Part shown: positions 16,701-25,729 of the stretch, one piece after another
How positions within the stretch are numbered: position 1 is the stretch's first letter
Layout of the letters: each line of letters begins with the position of its first letter
IMG/VR virus record: IMGVR_UViG_3300017991_000020
Location: 1 to 50,294 of that record
Strand: one strand, 5' to 3'
DNA from: a virus
DNA: 50,294 nucleotides
The notes under the pieces: generated by a model
The model's input: only the letters and a program-made list of their open reading frames with translations
Database searches by the model: none
Told to the model about the DNA's origin: nothing
Made by a program: the position numbers and the translations under genes

Positions 16701-17282
16701 CTGGAGCTTGAGACTGGAGTCACCAGAAGCGCCTGGAATAAACTCACTTCCACCAGAGTCCCAGACAAGTGCTTGCCCTTCCTCAGGAGCAGTGGTGCTT
16801 ATGTCAACATCATCAAGGTCATCTATACTCTCAACCGCACTACCGTTTATTACAACGACAGCAAAGGTGTGTGGTCCGCCAGAGCTTGGAGTGTCAACCT
16901 CAAGGATTGTCTTCTCACTTCCGACCTTGGCATTGTATGCCCAGCCAGCAGCAACAGGATCTTGTACCCTTGTAAGGTTTGAGCCTGACCCAGTATAGAT
17001 AAGGACGGTCAACTCAGTTAGAGCCATACCAAAGTTATGGTCATGCTCAACAGTTGTTGAGTCTGCTATTGCAGAGAACTCTTCATATCTTGAGTTTAGG
17101 TTGTCTGCAATCTTTTCAATTGCTGCAGTGTGTTTGTTGAAAAGAGTAGTCCCACCTTCATGACCTTGATCTGGCCACGTTATCTTGAGCCTACTTCTTA
17201 CAGTGTCGTCAGTGTGTGCTATCACGATCCCTGCTGTAATAGTCAGGAAGACAGCAAACGCTATTCCTACTTTTTTTAACAT
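13767..17282 (-). CDS. Large tail fibre with two LamG-like domains and a signal peptide
   Basis: A 1171-residue fibre. It opens with a hydrophobic signal-like segment (MLKKVGIAFAVFLTITAGIVIA), then a conserved tail-locus N-terminal region with LTELTVLIYTGSGSNLTRV. Two concanavalin/LamG-type sandwiches follow (about 345-560 and 580-790), each with an FFNL start, a YVDG or YING strand and a GELDELF or GSIDEFIF strand. The C-terminal part (about 975-1171) is another beta-sandwich ending in RDIHFTVYKIF. LamG domains bind glycans, so this is the likely receptor-binding protein. The domain pair looks like an internal duplication. Confidence 0.8.
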   Translation of the reverse strand: MLKKVGIAFAVFLTITAGIVIAHTDDTVRSRLKITWPDQGHEGGTTLFNKHTAAIEKIADNLNSRYEEFSAIADSTTVEHDHNFGMALTELTVLIYTGSGSNLTRVQDPVAAGWAYNAKVGSEKTILEVDTPSSGGPHTFAVVVINGSAVESIDDLDDVDISTTAPEEGQALVWDSGGSEFIPGASGDSSLKLQDVSGTDLTIKAGHIILSDGRELRLSADLTYDLSGYTTNDDYYVYIDTTLLPASTTSVNGREVYDLTSGMIILDATLPTVIDLFRYVPIGTIQRSAGTWQNQATLAVRRHDTLVGTNSSVVFTENAPTIGEVGIVDNTQGDLEASFLTGTYSFFNLEDDQDDSGNGRHLSNGTVDPDFTGQGIFKIDNKAAVFDGSTQYLQSNNSFYDFGNNTDFTVGVWVKTNQWDAGSDVTIFAGATSATDRAYGIWIEASGNLASKISTNGTSWNTYVQIDCSGFDSDKWYFVAMTYDFSATTQRLYVDGHLVAENTSISNTANLSADLFTLGARYATEEQFFKGELDELFAVSGTAYTSDQLLGLYSRRFNGEQYQAGHIIDSSSYPTHGTTAFFNLVSDGDNGEGTAAYDLTPQNTPDFTAKGILGSDNEAVYLDNASSEYLNNTTSSHFSPGDKPHSIAGWFSANDWFTTTQRTLFANWGGATAGYAMYLDDSYLHLDIAGSGGTTSYLHPVDGWNGWYHIAMIYDAGSYKIYINGVPSFTLAPSGTLNTPSNNFNLGGYNGGATFDGSIDEFIFNNGYAFTQSDIDKLYSRKLTHSKNLQTDLQAWEGQVSYDGMIRPFNDFVIDKSLDDLYFDLSGQNSMSAFDFSLKSNSTVGYSIATRGYERRMTATELDTALPITHGVSGRPTHMELWVETTTSGQWEQHDPASYIVASDTQLISTGTTLASVVGGSTNVHLIASKGSSAVSAPAASATDNGIVTTSTQTFAGDKTFTGTITAEGSTVNETPWFIDANIGGANIDLGSSNQATYVTMADAGLDLVKNTNSANVGIACESMENTVGTLTCSSGSENIGVVFDAPSIGHYKACVEFSWSIGLVAGDYNITTFQLAHSSNSTTAWASIVEEGKSRVMAQVQQGTGTNNADIHAYPFNICGTFNFTTTGKKTIRLYREQLISGTPTGNDIMGDRNTSAGQRDIHFTVYKIF

Positions 17283-17299
17283 GATCTCTCCTTTAAAAT

Positions 17300-17728
17300 T
17301 TAACGTCCAAACCCTGCTAAGTGCTGAGACTTCTCACCCTCAGTTCTCTCTCGAACCCTTCTGGTCCCATCAATTAATATCTCTATGCGCTTCTCCCTGG
17401 TCACAAGGACAAGCCCTTGAATAGATCCCTCAACACTGATCCCTTTACCGATACCACCCAAAGGAATAGGCGCTGCTGCTGTCCACTCGAAATTGACAAA
17501 GTCCCAACCATCACATTTTGCCATGAACACAACCTGCCTTGTCTCCTTGTGCTTGCCCTCAATAGATGCCATTGACAGCATCTCTTTTGTTTGGCACCAC
17601 GCCTGAAGTTCTCTGGTGTTGCCTGGGTTAGACCAAGCACCATACTTGCAGGGCTTGTCATGATAGTCGAATCTCCACCTTAGGAGATAGTTCTCTGGGA
17701 CGTATTTATTTCGACAAACTAACTTCAT
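17300..17728 (-). CDS. Conserved tail-locus protein of unknown function
   Basis: A 142-residue protein with a Trp/Cys-containing N-terminal half (LRWRFDYHDKPC, LQAWCQTKEML) and a Gly/Val-rich middle (GGIGKGISVEGSIQGLVLV). There is no signal peptide or membrane helix. It lies between the fibre and a virion-type protein, so a tail or fibre accessory role is likely. No family recognised. Confidence 0.6.
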   Translation of the reverse strand: MKLVCRNKYVPENYLLRWRFDYHDKPCKYGAWSNPGNTRELQAWCQTKEMLSMASIEGKHKETRQVVFMAKCDGWDFVNFEWTAAAPIPLGGIGKGISVEGSIQGLVLVTREKRIEILIDGTRRVRERTEGEKSQHLAGFGR

Positions 17729-17780
17729 AAATCTCTCTTAATTAATCATTAAACTAACATGTAACATGCTGTTTTTACTT

Positions 17781-18452
17781 TTAGGCTGTGAAGCTATAAG
17801 CAATCACCCATTCCCATTGAATGATCCCACCTTGGGTGTGGCTGTTTGGCAAATAGATTCTAAGCTTGATATGAGCGTTGTCACCCAAAGCCGTGTCTGC
17901 ACTCTTGCCTATTTGTCCTGCTACAGGAGCAGTTGCATCTGTCTCACCAGGAGCGTTGTAGACCATTGCGTCTGCACCGATAACAACAGCGCTTGCAAGA
18001 TCAATCCCTTGAGTTCCACCATCCCCATAGATATAAACAACGGTAGGTCTTCCTGCTTGATCAAAGCGGTTTGAGTCGTTTGAGAATGCATCATGGTCAA
18101 TCCACAATCCACCACTGAGACCGTCAGCATTGTTCTTGCTTCCACCTGAGGCGTTGCCAAGACTTGTCATCAAAGCATAGTCGTTTGCTGCTGAGTCTGC
18201 ACCACCGTAAGTAAAACCAGTTCCAGTTCCATAGGTCTGAATAAAGGTCTTTGTGTCTGTGATGGGATCAACAGTTGCATCATGCACAATGTATAAATCT
18301 TGAGCACCCTGGTTTAAAGTCTTATCGACGATAGGGGCAAAGCTGTTATTGCTTACAGACCCTAGGTCTACACCAGTTCCCCCACCTTCTAATGCGTCCG
18401 CAATACTAGAAGAAGGATCAATTGTTTCATTGACTGTCAGTGTTACTGCCAT
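17781..18452 (-). CDS. Probable virion structural protein
   Basis: A 223-residue Gly/Ala/Asp-rich protein without signal peptide; beta-rich, ends in IIQWEWVIAYSFTA, as many virion capping or tail-tip proteins do. It follows the tail hub gene by 19 bases. I infer a tail-tip or decoration role from composition and position only. Confidence 0.6.
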   Translation of the reverse strand: MAVTLTVNETIDPSSSIADALEGGGTGVDLGSVSNNSFAPIVDKTLNQGAQDLYIVHDATVDPITDTKTFIQTYGTGTGFTYGGADSAANDYALMTSLGNASGGSKNNADGLSGGLWIDHDAFSNDSNRFDQAGRPTVVYIYGDGGTQGIDLASAVVIGADAMVYNAPGETDATAPVAGQIGKSADTALGDNAHIKLRIYLPNSHTQGGIIQWEWVIAYSFTA

Positions 18453-18471
18453 ATTGGTATACCCCCAAAAA

Positions 18472-20178
18472 TTACTCTTCTGTTATAGTTGCTGTGCTTC
18501 CACCAACAATTCCCGAATAACCAGGAGAATATCCTGAGAAGGGAACCATCTGGAAGCTAAACATCCTTGCTATAATTTTGAGCCCTACAGGATCCACGCC
18601 AATGTCTCGAATCATTGCAGGGCTCTCATCAAACTCTGTACTCTCTATCTTAACATCAAGCTTCACAAAGTCCCCAATGTCAAGCAACATTGATCTCCAG
18701 GTGAGTTGGACGTCCACAATCTCAAAGGACGCACTTGCCAGCTTTATGATCTCCTTAAGCTGTGCAATGACAGTCGCTTCTTCATAAAGATGAGGGAAGA
18801 CTATCAACTTGGATATAGCTCTTGACTGATTGATTGCTGCTTGATTTCTCCAGATACCTGTTTGAAAAGCTTCCTCTCCAAGATCTGGTAATTTATTGTA
18901 GGCTGCTTGAGCTCTGTTGAAGTTGTTTAATGTGTCGATATTCAACGAGAATGAGTCCTTTACTACATCCCAGTTTCTAACGGTAAAGGAAGGGCTTGCT
19001 ACATAGTCATCAAAGTGCAATGAGTTTATTTTTATAAGTTGGTCCCTGCTGATAAAAGCCTCAAGCCTCACCTCTTCCAGTAGAGACAGAGCAAAGGTCA
19101 TTGCCTCAACAGACTCCTGTTGATAGACACGGCTCTTGAATGTGGAGATTGCACTCTCTGAAGGAGTGGCTTTATCTCTGAACGTGTCCCAGTTTGAATC
19201 AAAGTCACCAGCAACAGCGTTGCCATAAGTAAGGAGAATGTCTCTTGCCTGCTCAACTATGTTGTCGTCGTAAGTTCCACCACCAAGGGTCTTCCCTTTT
19301 ACCTTCACAAAATACTCGTCACCCTGTTCAAACAGATAGTTAGATCCTTCAATGGTTGTTGATCCACTGTTCTGAACAATCTCAAATTGGTTGTTGTTTG
19401 CGTTGATATTGACAATGTCTACTGCTGCAAAGTTGTACCACTTGCTTGCTCTTAGAACAAAGACGTCAGCAGCATTAAAAGACGAGTTTGCGTTCTGGCT
19501 TATAACGACTTGGACATTGTTCCTTGTTCCACCAATGACATTAGTGTCTGCACCATTCACAACAAAGACTCTTGCTGAGGCACCGTTTGCTGTTATTGCT
19601 GTGGTCCAGTCCCCATATATTACTGGGACATATTGCCCTTTTTTGTTCTCTTCTATATTGGGGAATGTTGTGTCATCAAAAACAGTTTGTGGGAATGAGT
19701 CATTGAGCTTTTGGAACTTGTCACGAGCAATGATTTTTATTGCCTTAACACTCCTGCCAACACCCCCAACTTCGGTTATTATTCCCTCAAAGATTTTTTT
19801 ATAAGTAGAAGAAACATCCCTTAAACCTAAAGAAACTTCGACGGTTTTATCAATCCAACCACCATAGTTTGCTCCAGAAGGAAGGAACTCATTAAAGCGA
19901 CCGTCAACATTGGAGAGCTCAAGCTCAAGAGAAGAGAACTGAAGCTCACCAGATAACCACTGACCAACTGTCCTTGTCACTGTTGGGACATTGAGCAGAG
20001 CTTCATAGAAGGTTGACCCTACATACTTATTCCTGTTGGATGCATAAATGTACCCTGTTGGTGTTTCTATGGTGACAGCAAGCTCAAGATTGTTGGTAAG
20101 GTTGTCATGACAATTGTCCAAAAAATCCTGAGTTATTGCTGTTGCTGTAAGATAAGGGAACCTATCTCTACTGCTCAT
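18472..20178 (-). CDS. Tail hub / baseplate protein
   Basis: A 568-residue protein starting with a beta-rich domain (LAVTIETPTGYIYASN, then LSGELQFSSLELELSN and DKTVEVSLGLRD), the order seen in siphophage tail-hub and lambda J N-terminal-like proteins, which form the base of the tail tube. The middle part (VPVIYGDW) and a final all-beta domain (DVQLTWRSMLLDIGDFVKLDV) fit the same class. Its place just downstream of the tape measure and the GMQA-repeat protein supports this assignment. Confidence 0.7.
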   Translation of the reverse strand: MSSRDRFPYLTATAITQDFLDNCHDNLTNNLELAVTIETPTGYIYASNRNKYVGSTFYEALLNVPTVTRTVGQWLSGELQFSSLELELSNVDGRFNEFLPSGANYGGWIDKTVEVSLGLRDVSSTYKKIFEGIITEVGGVGRSVKAIKIIARDKFQKLNDSFPQTVFDDTTFPNIEENKKGQYVPVIYGDWTTAITANGASARVFVVNGADTNVIGGTRNNVQVVISQNANSSFNAADVFVLRASKWYNFAAVDIVNINANNNQFEIVQNSGSTTIEGSNYLFEQGDEYFVKVKGKTLGGGTYDDNIVEQARDILLTYGNAVAGDFDSNWDTFRDKATPSESAISTFKSRVYQQESVEAMTFALSLLEEVRLEAFISRDQLIKINSLHFDDYVASPSFTVRNWDVVKDSFSLNIDTLNNFNRAQAAYNKLPDLGEEAFQTGIWRNQAAINQSRAISKLIVFPHLYEEATVIAQLKEIIKLASASFEIVDVQLTWRSMLLDIGDFVKLDVKIESTEFDESPAMIRDIGVDPVGLKIIARMFSFQMVPFSGYSPGYSGIVGGSTATITEE

Positions 20179-20189
20179 TTTACAATCCT

Positions 20190-21758
20190 TTACATTGACT
20201 CATCTATCTCTATATCAAACGATGCATAGTCCTTGTCTGGTCCTAATGACTTATGTCTCTCTCTTGGAAGCACCGTCAACTTGCCAAAGACTGCATACCT
20301 GTCTGTCACTTCCATGTCTGTTGCTGAGGGTGTCGGGATCCAGAGACATTTGTGTGTTGTCCTGTGGACCTTAAAGACGTCTCTCAGTAATTCGAAGTTA
20401 CCAAGCAGTGTTCTCAGCAGTCTGAACTGGAGAGCAACAACACGCTTGAGCGCCAGTGAATTAGACACGTTAGTATGACCTTGTGTTAAGACCTTGTCTG
20501 AGAAGTCCTTATGCTCAAACTCAATCTCATCAACAAAGCACTCACCACTGAACAGCCTGGTTGCTCCAAAGAGAACTGTTCCAAGACTGACAAAGCCGTC
20601 AGAGTTTGTGCCGTCGTCTATTGCAATTCTCCAATACCTGTAGCCTGTCAGAGGCAGATCTGGAGAGATGTAATAAAGATTGTCATCTGTCACCTGTATA
20701 GGAATGATGATGCCTGTAGGAGCGTGTGAGGCGTTGTTAGAGCCTATCAAGAATACCTGAGCAGAACTTGTCAGGTTGTGATTGATGATTGCAAAGGTGT
20801 CAAGGAATACACCCTGAGGGATCTCTGTATCACAATCAACAGTAAGACCAGTTGTCACTCCAGTTGCCGAGCGCCAGATCTCTTCAGTTATATCTGTGTT
20901 GACGTTGTTCACATCAAAGTCACCAGGCTCTGTTGAGTTTGCTGTCCAGTTAAGACCTGTTGTTCCTCTTGATGGGAAGTCACAAAGTATTCTCAGGTTG
21001 GTTGTGTTGTATATTGCTGAAGTGGCCTGCATACCAAAAGACCTGGTTGTGACCATGTCAGCTTGCATACCTGCTGGGTGCAGATAGTCAACGATAGACA
21101 TTGCTGCCTGCATACCGTGAGTCTCAATGGTGTCGAGAATAATGCCGAGAGCCTGCATTCCCATCTCGTCAGTGAACTCACCAACATTCATTAGAGCTCT
21201 CATTGCCATGATTGCCTTCATACATGAGGCATCAAATGGTGTCTCACCAAACGGACCTTCTGCCCAGACGGGACATGTGAGGTGCTGCAAGAAGTCACTC
21301 TTTGCTTCAAACGCTACAGGCTTTAAGAACTCAAGCACGTTCATTTCTGCCTGCATACCTACAGGATTGTTGAAGCCTACGTTGCTTCCTTCTGCCTGCA
21401 TTCCATAAGCAACAACTGGATTGACTTGCCCTTCTGCTTGCATTCCATAGGGCTTTTCAAAATCGTTTATTTGTCCTTCTGCTTGCTGGCCTATGGGTGT
21501 TTCAAAGTCATTTATCTGACCTTCTGCCTGCACACCAAGAGGAGTCTCTTCACTTATGACTCCTTCCCCTTGCATTCCATAGGGCTTCTCAAAGTCAACC
21601 GTTCCAAGTAAAGCCTGCATTCCGAGTGGTGTTTCAGAATCAATGATAACCATCTCAGCTTGCATTCCGAGATTGCCTGCATTGACACCACTGTCAAACG
21701 GCTCCTCTCCAAAATCAGTCTCACCAAAGCCCTTTAAAACGGTTGTAACTACTGTCAT
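20190..21758 (-). CDS. Distal-tail-type protein with 15-residue GMQA repeats
   Basis: A 522-residue protein. Residues about 31-246 contain 12 copies of a repeat starting GMQA(E) and spaced mostly 14-15 residues (starts at 31, 46, 61, 75, 90, 105, 119, 134, 200, 215, 230 and 242), with a degenerate copy at 149. An FGE-x-PFD segment precedes each block (about 15-22 and 170-176), so the block itself looks duplicated. The C-terminal half (about 250-522) is a globular beta domain. Being next to the tape measure it should be part of the distal tail. Its start overlaps the tape measure stop by one base. Confidence 0.7.
   Translation of the reverse strand: MTVVTTVLKGFGETDFGEEPFDSGVNAGNLGMQAEMVIIDSETPLGMQALLGTVDFEKPYGMQGEGVISEETPLGVQAEGQINDFETPIGQQAEGQINDFEKPYGMQAEGQVNPVVAYGMQAEGSNVGFNNPVGMQAEMNVLEFLKPVAFEAKSDFLQHLTCPVWAEGPFGETPFDASCMKAIMAMRALMNVGEFTDEMGMQALGIILDTIETHGMQAAMSIVDYLHPAGMQADMVTTRSFGMQATSAIYNTTNLRILCDFPSRGTTGLNWTANSTEPGDFDVNNVNTDITEEIWRSATGVTTGLTVDCDTEIPQGVFLDTFAIINHNLTSSAQVFLIGSNNASHAPTGIIIPIQVTDDNLYYISPDLPLTGYRYWRIAIDDGTNSDGFVSLGTVLFGATRLFSGECFVDEIEFEHKDFSDKVLTQGHTNVSNSLALKRVVALQFRLLRTLLGNFELLRDVFKVHRTTHKCLWIPTPSATDMEVTDRYAVFGKLTVLPRERHKSLGPDKDYASFDIEIDESM
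20990..21670 (-). repeat. Coding tandem repeat (about 45 bp unit) of the GMQA protein
   Basis: On the plus strand the word TGCAT[A/T]CC, the reverse complement of codons for Gly-Met-Gln, recurs about every 42-45 bases, with one ~200 bp interruption. The unit size matches the 14-15 residue protein repeat, so it arose by in-frame duplication and could change copy number by recombination. Confidence 0.8.
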
Positions 21759-24700
21759 TATCTTATTCCTTTACTACTAAGGACAAACTCACCATTAAGA
21801 GACGCCTTCTTAAGCTCTTCTTTAAACGTTGGCATGAGTCTACTTCTGACAAAAGATTCATTGACTGGATTAGTGGTATTCACTGTCATGCTGACGTTGA
21901 CGGTTGTGTCACCTGCTGTGATCTCACCCTTGTTGACAGCATCAAGAAACTCTGTTCCAACACCATCCACACCACTCTTCCTTATGACAAACTCACCAGC
22001 TTCTACGGTTCCACCAGAAGGACCAACAAACCCACCCATTGCAAATTTGTTTTGGTGGAGCATTGCTGGGATCATTGATTTAAGAACCCTCTCTCCAACC
22101 TCTGACCAGAGTTGATCTAAACCAAGACCGCTTATAAATGTGTCCACATTCTCAGCAGCATTGCTAAATGCCTTAGCAATAGACTCAACACTTATTGTTG
22201 GCATTGAAACATTAGGGCTCTGAACAGAGACACCCTTAGTGCTTATAGATACACCTGTTGCTTGCGAGATTGCTCCACCTAAAGAACCACCAAGACCAAA
22301 ACCTAGAATGTTACCAGAGAATATTGCTTCCACTACTCTTTTAACAACGGGGTTTGCCATGAGAGACCGAGGTATGACAACCTCTTCTGGAGACAATAGC
22401 GCTGGGACAACATCATTTCTCACACTGTCGCCAGCAACAGACGCTGCACCTGGTACACCTTGAGGACCTGTACCCTTAGCAAAATTCATAAAAGGAACGT
22501 CAATTCCAAGTATTCCCTCGACCTTGCCAGTGCCTTTGTTGTCAACCTTGAATATCTTTTCGAATAGGTTTGCTGGGTTAAGTGTGTCGAATATTTTTTG
22601 AATCATTGGTCCTATGCCAGACAGCCCTTCTTTAAGACCTTCCCATATAGCAGTACCAAGCTTCTTGAATGTCTCTGGAGCTTTGTCGATCCCTTCCTTA
22701 AGACCCTCGAAAATCTTACCGCCAATATCTTTGAGAAACTCGAATATCTTTTGATAACTCTCAAGCCATGGCTTTATGATTTTTTCTAAAACAAAATCCC
22801 ATACAGATTTTAAAGCATCAACAAGACCACTGAACACTTCCTTAGCAAATTCCCAAACATCTGACAGAGCCTTCACTGCAGCTTGCACAACATTGTCAAA
22901 AGCAAGAAGTATGTTGTGGAATGCATCAACAAAGAAGTCGAGTATTGGTCTTACTGTGTTGTCCCAGATGTCCACAAGCTTTTGCCACAACCTGGCGAGA
23001 ATGTTTGCTGCTTTGTCTGTAGCCGAGTTGATTGCATTGCCTATCCTATCTGCAAGGTCAAACCCTCTGGCTGCCTGCTCAAGTTCCAATACTTTAAACA
23101 GGTCTTCAGCAACTCCTGTTGCACCGTCCATTAAGTTATTGAGACCCTCTTCTATCTTACGAGTCCCAACGTCAAAGATGTCTTCAAACCCAAGAGCATT
23201 GGCAAGCTCGTTTGCAAACTCCTTCAGTCCCAATATGACACCATCAACAAAAGCTTTTGCAATCTCTGGTATCATCTTTATCAGTTCAATCTGGAGCTTT
23301 GGGAATGCTCTTATCATTGCCAGGACAAAGTTAAGCCCGATAGGAAGAGCCATTCTTATGAGAGCCTTGCCAAACATTAGAGCCATTTCTGGTAGGCGTT
23401 CTATGAGCTTTTCGAGAACACCAGGAAGAGACTCTGCAAGCTTTGCAATAGCATCTGGAAGACCCTCAGCAAAGAAGGTGAGAGCTTCCATTATAATATC
23501 GAACAACCCGTTTAGAAGGTTCGGGATGAGATTCTTTATCATGTCAGATATGGAAGTGAAGACGTTCTTCAGTCCTTCCAAAATAGCCTGAGGCAGTGCG
23601 GTTATGGAGTTGAATATATCTGCCACTTTATTGAGCACCCCAGGAATGAAGTCGATGACCTGCTTTATACCGTCAAGAACACCATTGACTGCACCCATGA
23701 GAGCGCTTGCTCCACCAAGCAACATTGATGCAGCGCCTGCTGTAGCAGCAAACCCTTGAGTTGCAATGTCAGCAGCCTTGGCAAGACCGCTTATATTCTC
23801 ACCAAAAGCAGCCCTTATCTGGTCCATTGATGCTTTATCAAACAGGGCTTTTACCTTTAACCTTGGAGCTTTTCTCTCGTCATCATCACCCTGACCTGCT
23901 CCTGGTTTTTCCAACTCATCCTTCTTGTCAATTGTCCCATCCAATGACTTGTTAAATGCATCAAGACTTTTCTTCGCTTGATCCCATATAGCACCAGGCT
24001 TCCAACCTGTAGTTGCTCCTTTAAAGTTCTCTCCAGTTGTCTTTAAGTCCTTGTTTAAATTCTTAAGCTCGTCTCTCATAGCCTCAACATTGCCTGAGCC
24101 TATGCGTCCAACCTCTCCGAATATCTTTTGAAAAGCTCCTCTGAATGGTGCAATACCTTCCGTAAACATGATCTGGAACTCCTTCCAGAATATCTGCACC
24201 TTTGTTGCCATCCACTTCAGACCAGAGCCAAACAGAGTGACGACCTTGTCCCAGTTTTTAACCAAGAGATCGAGGGCAAGAATACCACCCATGACAGCGC
24301 CAGCAATCAGAGCCCATTTGCCCACAAGAATTATTGTTGCTTTTTTTGCGGCTATTGTAGCAGCAGCATAGTTCCACATAGCTGTTGCCATGAGCCCGAT
24401 CCCACTTGCTATTGCCTTAAAATTAATCACCGCCAGTGATCCTGCAAGAGTGAGCATCACCACCTGAAGTTCTTTTGTATCCTTAAGAAGCCTGCTGAAA
24501 TTAAGCTGGTCTATTGCCTTGCCTGTTGCGACAAAGATTGCACTCGTCTTGTCCATGAACGAATTGAACTCTTGAATAGCAGGAAGGAGAACAGCTTTTA
24601 TGAGCATTCCCAAACGAGTGAAGAACGCAATGGACTTGCCTACCATTCTCTCTATTTCTTTGTCTGCAGTCTTTGCCATTTTCTGATAGGCGTCTTCTGT

Positions 24701-25729
24701 GGCTGCTCCAGAATTTATTGCAGCCTTTGCCATATCGTCCATGATCTTTACAAACTTGTCCCCGATGGTGTCACCCAAAAGGGTTGTTGCTACAGCTATA
24801 GCTTCTTGAGATCCGAAGAGCTCGTTGAGAGCCTCAGTTGACCCATCTGTCTGAGCAACCACTCTCTTTAAAGTTCCAACTAAACCGTCTTGTTGAACTG
24901 CTGCTTTTATAGACGTGATGCCCAGTTCTGAATAAATATCTGCAAGGCCAGCACCACCCCTTGATAGTTCTGACATTAATGACCTAAGTTGTGTCACTAC
25001 TTGTGAGGTTGAGACACCGCCAGTTGTTACTGCAGCAGTGGCAGCAATCAATTCTTGGAAGCTCATACCCATGCCTTGTGCTGTACTCGACGCCTGACCA
25101 AGCTGGGATGCAAGCTGTTCTATCGTTGTCTTACCAGCCTTCATACCAATGAAGAGAGCATCTGAAATATCAACAGCACCGTCTGCCTCAACACCAAAGG
25201 CGTTCATTAAGTTTGTCAAACCATCGACAGCAACTGACAAAGTTGTGACACCACCAGTTGCCAGTTTTTGTGAAGTGACTAAAAGTTCTGTGGCGTTTGT
25301 TGCATTGACTGCACCAGAAGAGAGGGCTTGATAAAATGCTTTTGCTAAGTCTTCTTGACCTGTCCCGAACTGTGATTGGAGTCTCAGGATCTCCTCAGTA
25401 AACATAGCCTGAGCGCCAGTGGCATCATCAAGAAGAGTGGTGATCTCAGCAACACCCTTCTCAAGTTTTACTGCCTGACCAAACGTTGCATTGAAACCTC
25501 TCGAAACTTTTTGAAGAGCAGAGCCTAGGAGAGCAAAGCCTTGATTCATAACGACAACAGAAGCACCGATCTTTGAAAAGGAAGAGCTCAATTTAGAGGC
25601 TTCCTTGCTCGTCTTCTTCATGTCCTTACCAACGTCTTCCACGGTTTTACCGAGAAGCTTGACCCCCTTGACCGCACCTTTACTATCAACGGTGATGTTT
25701 ATTTGTAGGTCGTCGGTTGTTACTGCCAT
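21758..25729 (-). CDS. Tail tape measure protein
   Basis: A 1323-residue protein of the TP901/PhageMin_Tail type: an N-terminal region with FGQAVKLEKGVAEITTL, LAKAFYQALSSGAVN and LTNLMNAFGV, two or three hydrophobic segments at about 420-500 (AIASGIGLMATAMWNY, WALIAGAVMGGILAL), and a long helical C-terminal body. It sets tail length and is injected with DNA. A siphovirus rule of thumb of about 0.15 nm per residue gives a tail near 200 nm. It begins 44 bases inside the end of the frameshifted chaperone gene, after AGGGAC. Confidence 0.95.
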   Translation of the reverse strand: MAVTTDDLQINITVDSKGAVKGVKLLGKTVEDVGKDMKKTSKEASKLSSSFSKIGASVVVMNQGFALLGSALQKVSRGFNATFGQAVKLEKGVAEITTLLDDATGAQAMFTEEILRLQSQFGTGQEDLAKAFYQALSSGAVNATNATELLVTSQKLATGGVTTLSVAVDGLTNLMNAFGVEADGAVDISDALFIGMKAGKTTIEQLASQLGQASSTAQGMGMSFQELIAATAAVTTGGVSTSQVVTQLRSLMSELSRGGAGLADIYSELGITSIKAAVQQDGLVGTLKRVVAQTDGSTEALNELFGSQEAIAVATTLLGDTIGDKFVKIMDDMAKAAINSGAATEDAYQKMAKTADKEIERMVGKSIAFFTRLGMLIKAVLLPAIQEFNSFMDKTSAIFVATGKAIDQLNFSRLLKDTKELQVVMLTLAGSLAVINFKAIASGIGLMATAMWNYAAATIAAKKATIILVGKWALIAGAVMGGILALDLLVKNWDKVVTLFGSGLKWMATKVQIFWKEFQIMFTEGIAPFRGAFQKIFGEVGRIGSGNVEAMRDELKNLNKDLKTTGENFKGATTGWKPGAIWDQAKKSLDAFNKSLDGTIDKKDELEKPGAGQGDDDERKAPRLKVKALFDKASMDQIRAAFGENISGLAKAADIATQGFAATAGAASMLLGGASALMGAVNGVLDGIKQVIDFIPGVLNKVADIFNSITALPQAILEGLKNVFTSISDMIKNLIPNLLNGLFDIIMEALTFFAEGLPDAIAKLAESLPGVLEKLIERLPEMALMFGKALIRMALPIGLNFVLAMIRAFPKLQIELIKMIPEIAKAFVDGVILGLKEFANELANALGFEDIFDVGTRKIEEGLNNLMDGATGVAEDLFKVLELEQAARGFDLADRIGNAINSATDKAANILARLWQKLVDIWDNTVRPILDFFVDAFHNILLAFDNVVQAAVKALSDVWEFAKEVFSGLVDALKSVWDFVLEKIIKPWLESYQKIFEFLKDIGGKIFEGLKEGIDKAPETFKKLGTAIWEGLKEGLSGIGPMIQKIFDTLNPANLFEKIFKVDNKGTGKVEGILGIDVPFMNFAKGTGPQGVPGAASVAGDSVRNDVVPALLSPEEVVIPRSLMANPVVKRVVEAIFSGNILGFGLGGSLGGAISQATGVSISTKGVSVQSPNVSMPTISVESIAKAFSNAAENVDTFISGLGLDQLWSEVGERVLKSMIPAMLHQNKFAMGGFVGPSGGTVEAGEFVIRKSGVDGVGTEFLDAVNKGEITAGDTTVNVSMTVNTTNPVNESFVRSRLMPTFKEELKKASLNGEFVLSSKGIR

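Noticed and set aside
20990-21670. Regular ~45-base repeat that could look like a CRISPR array
   Set aside because: The unit is coding, in frame, without conserved repeat/spacer borders, and encodes GMQA protein repeats.
22776-23591. Open 271-codon frame antisense to the tape measure gene
   Set aside because: Ser/Ala-rich, no ribosome site, and fully inside the well-supported tape measure gene; a typical shadow of helical codon bias.
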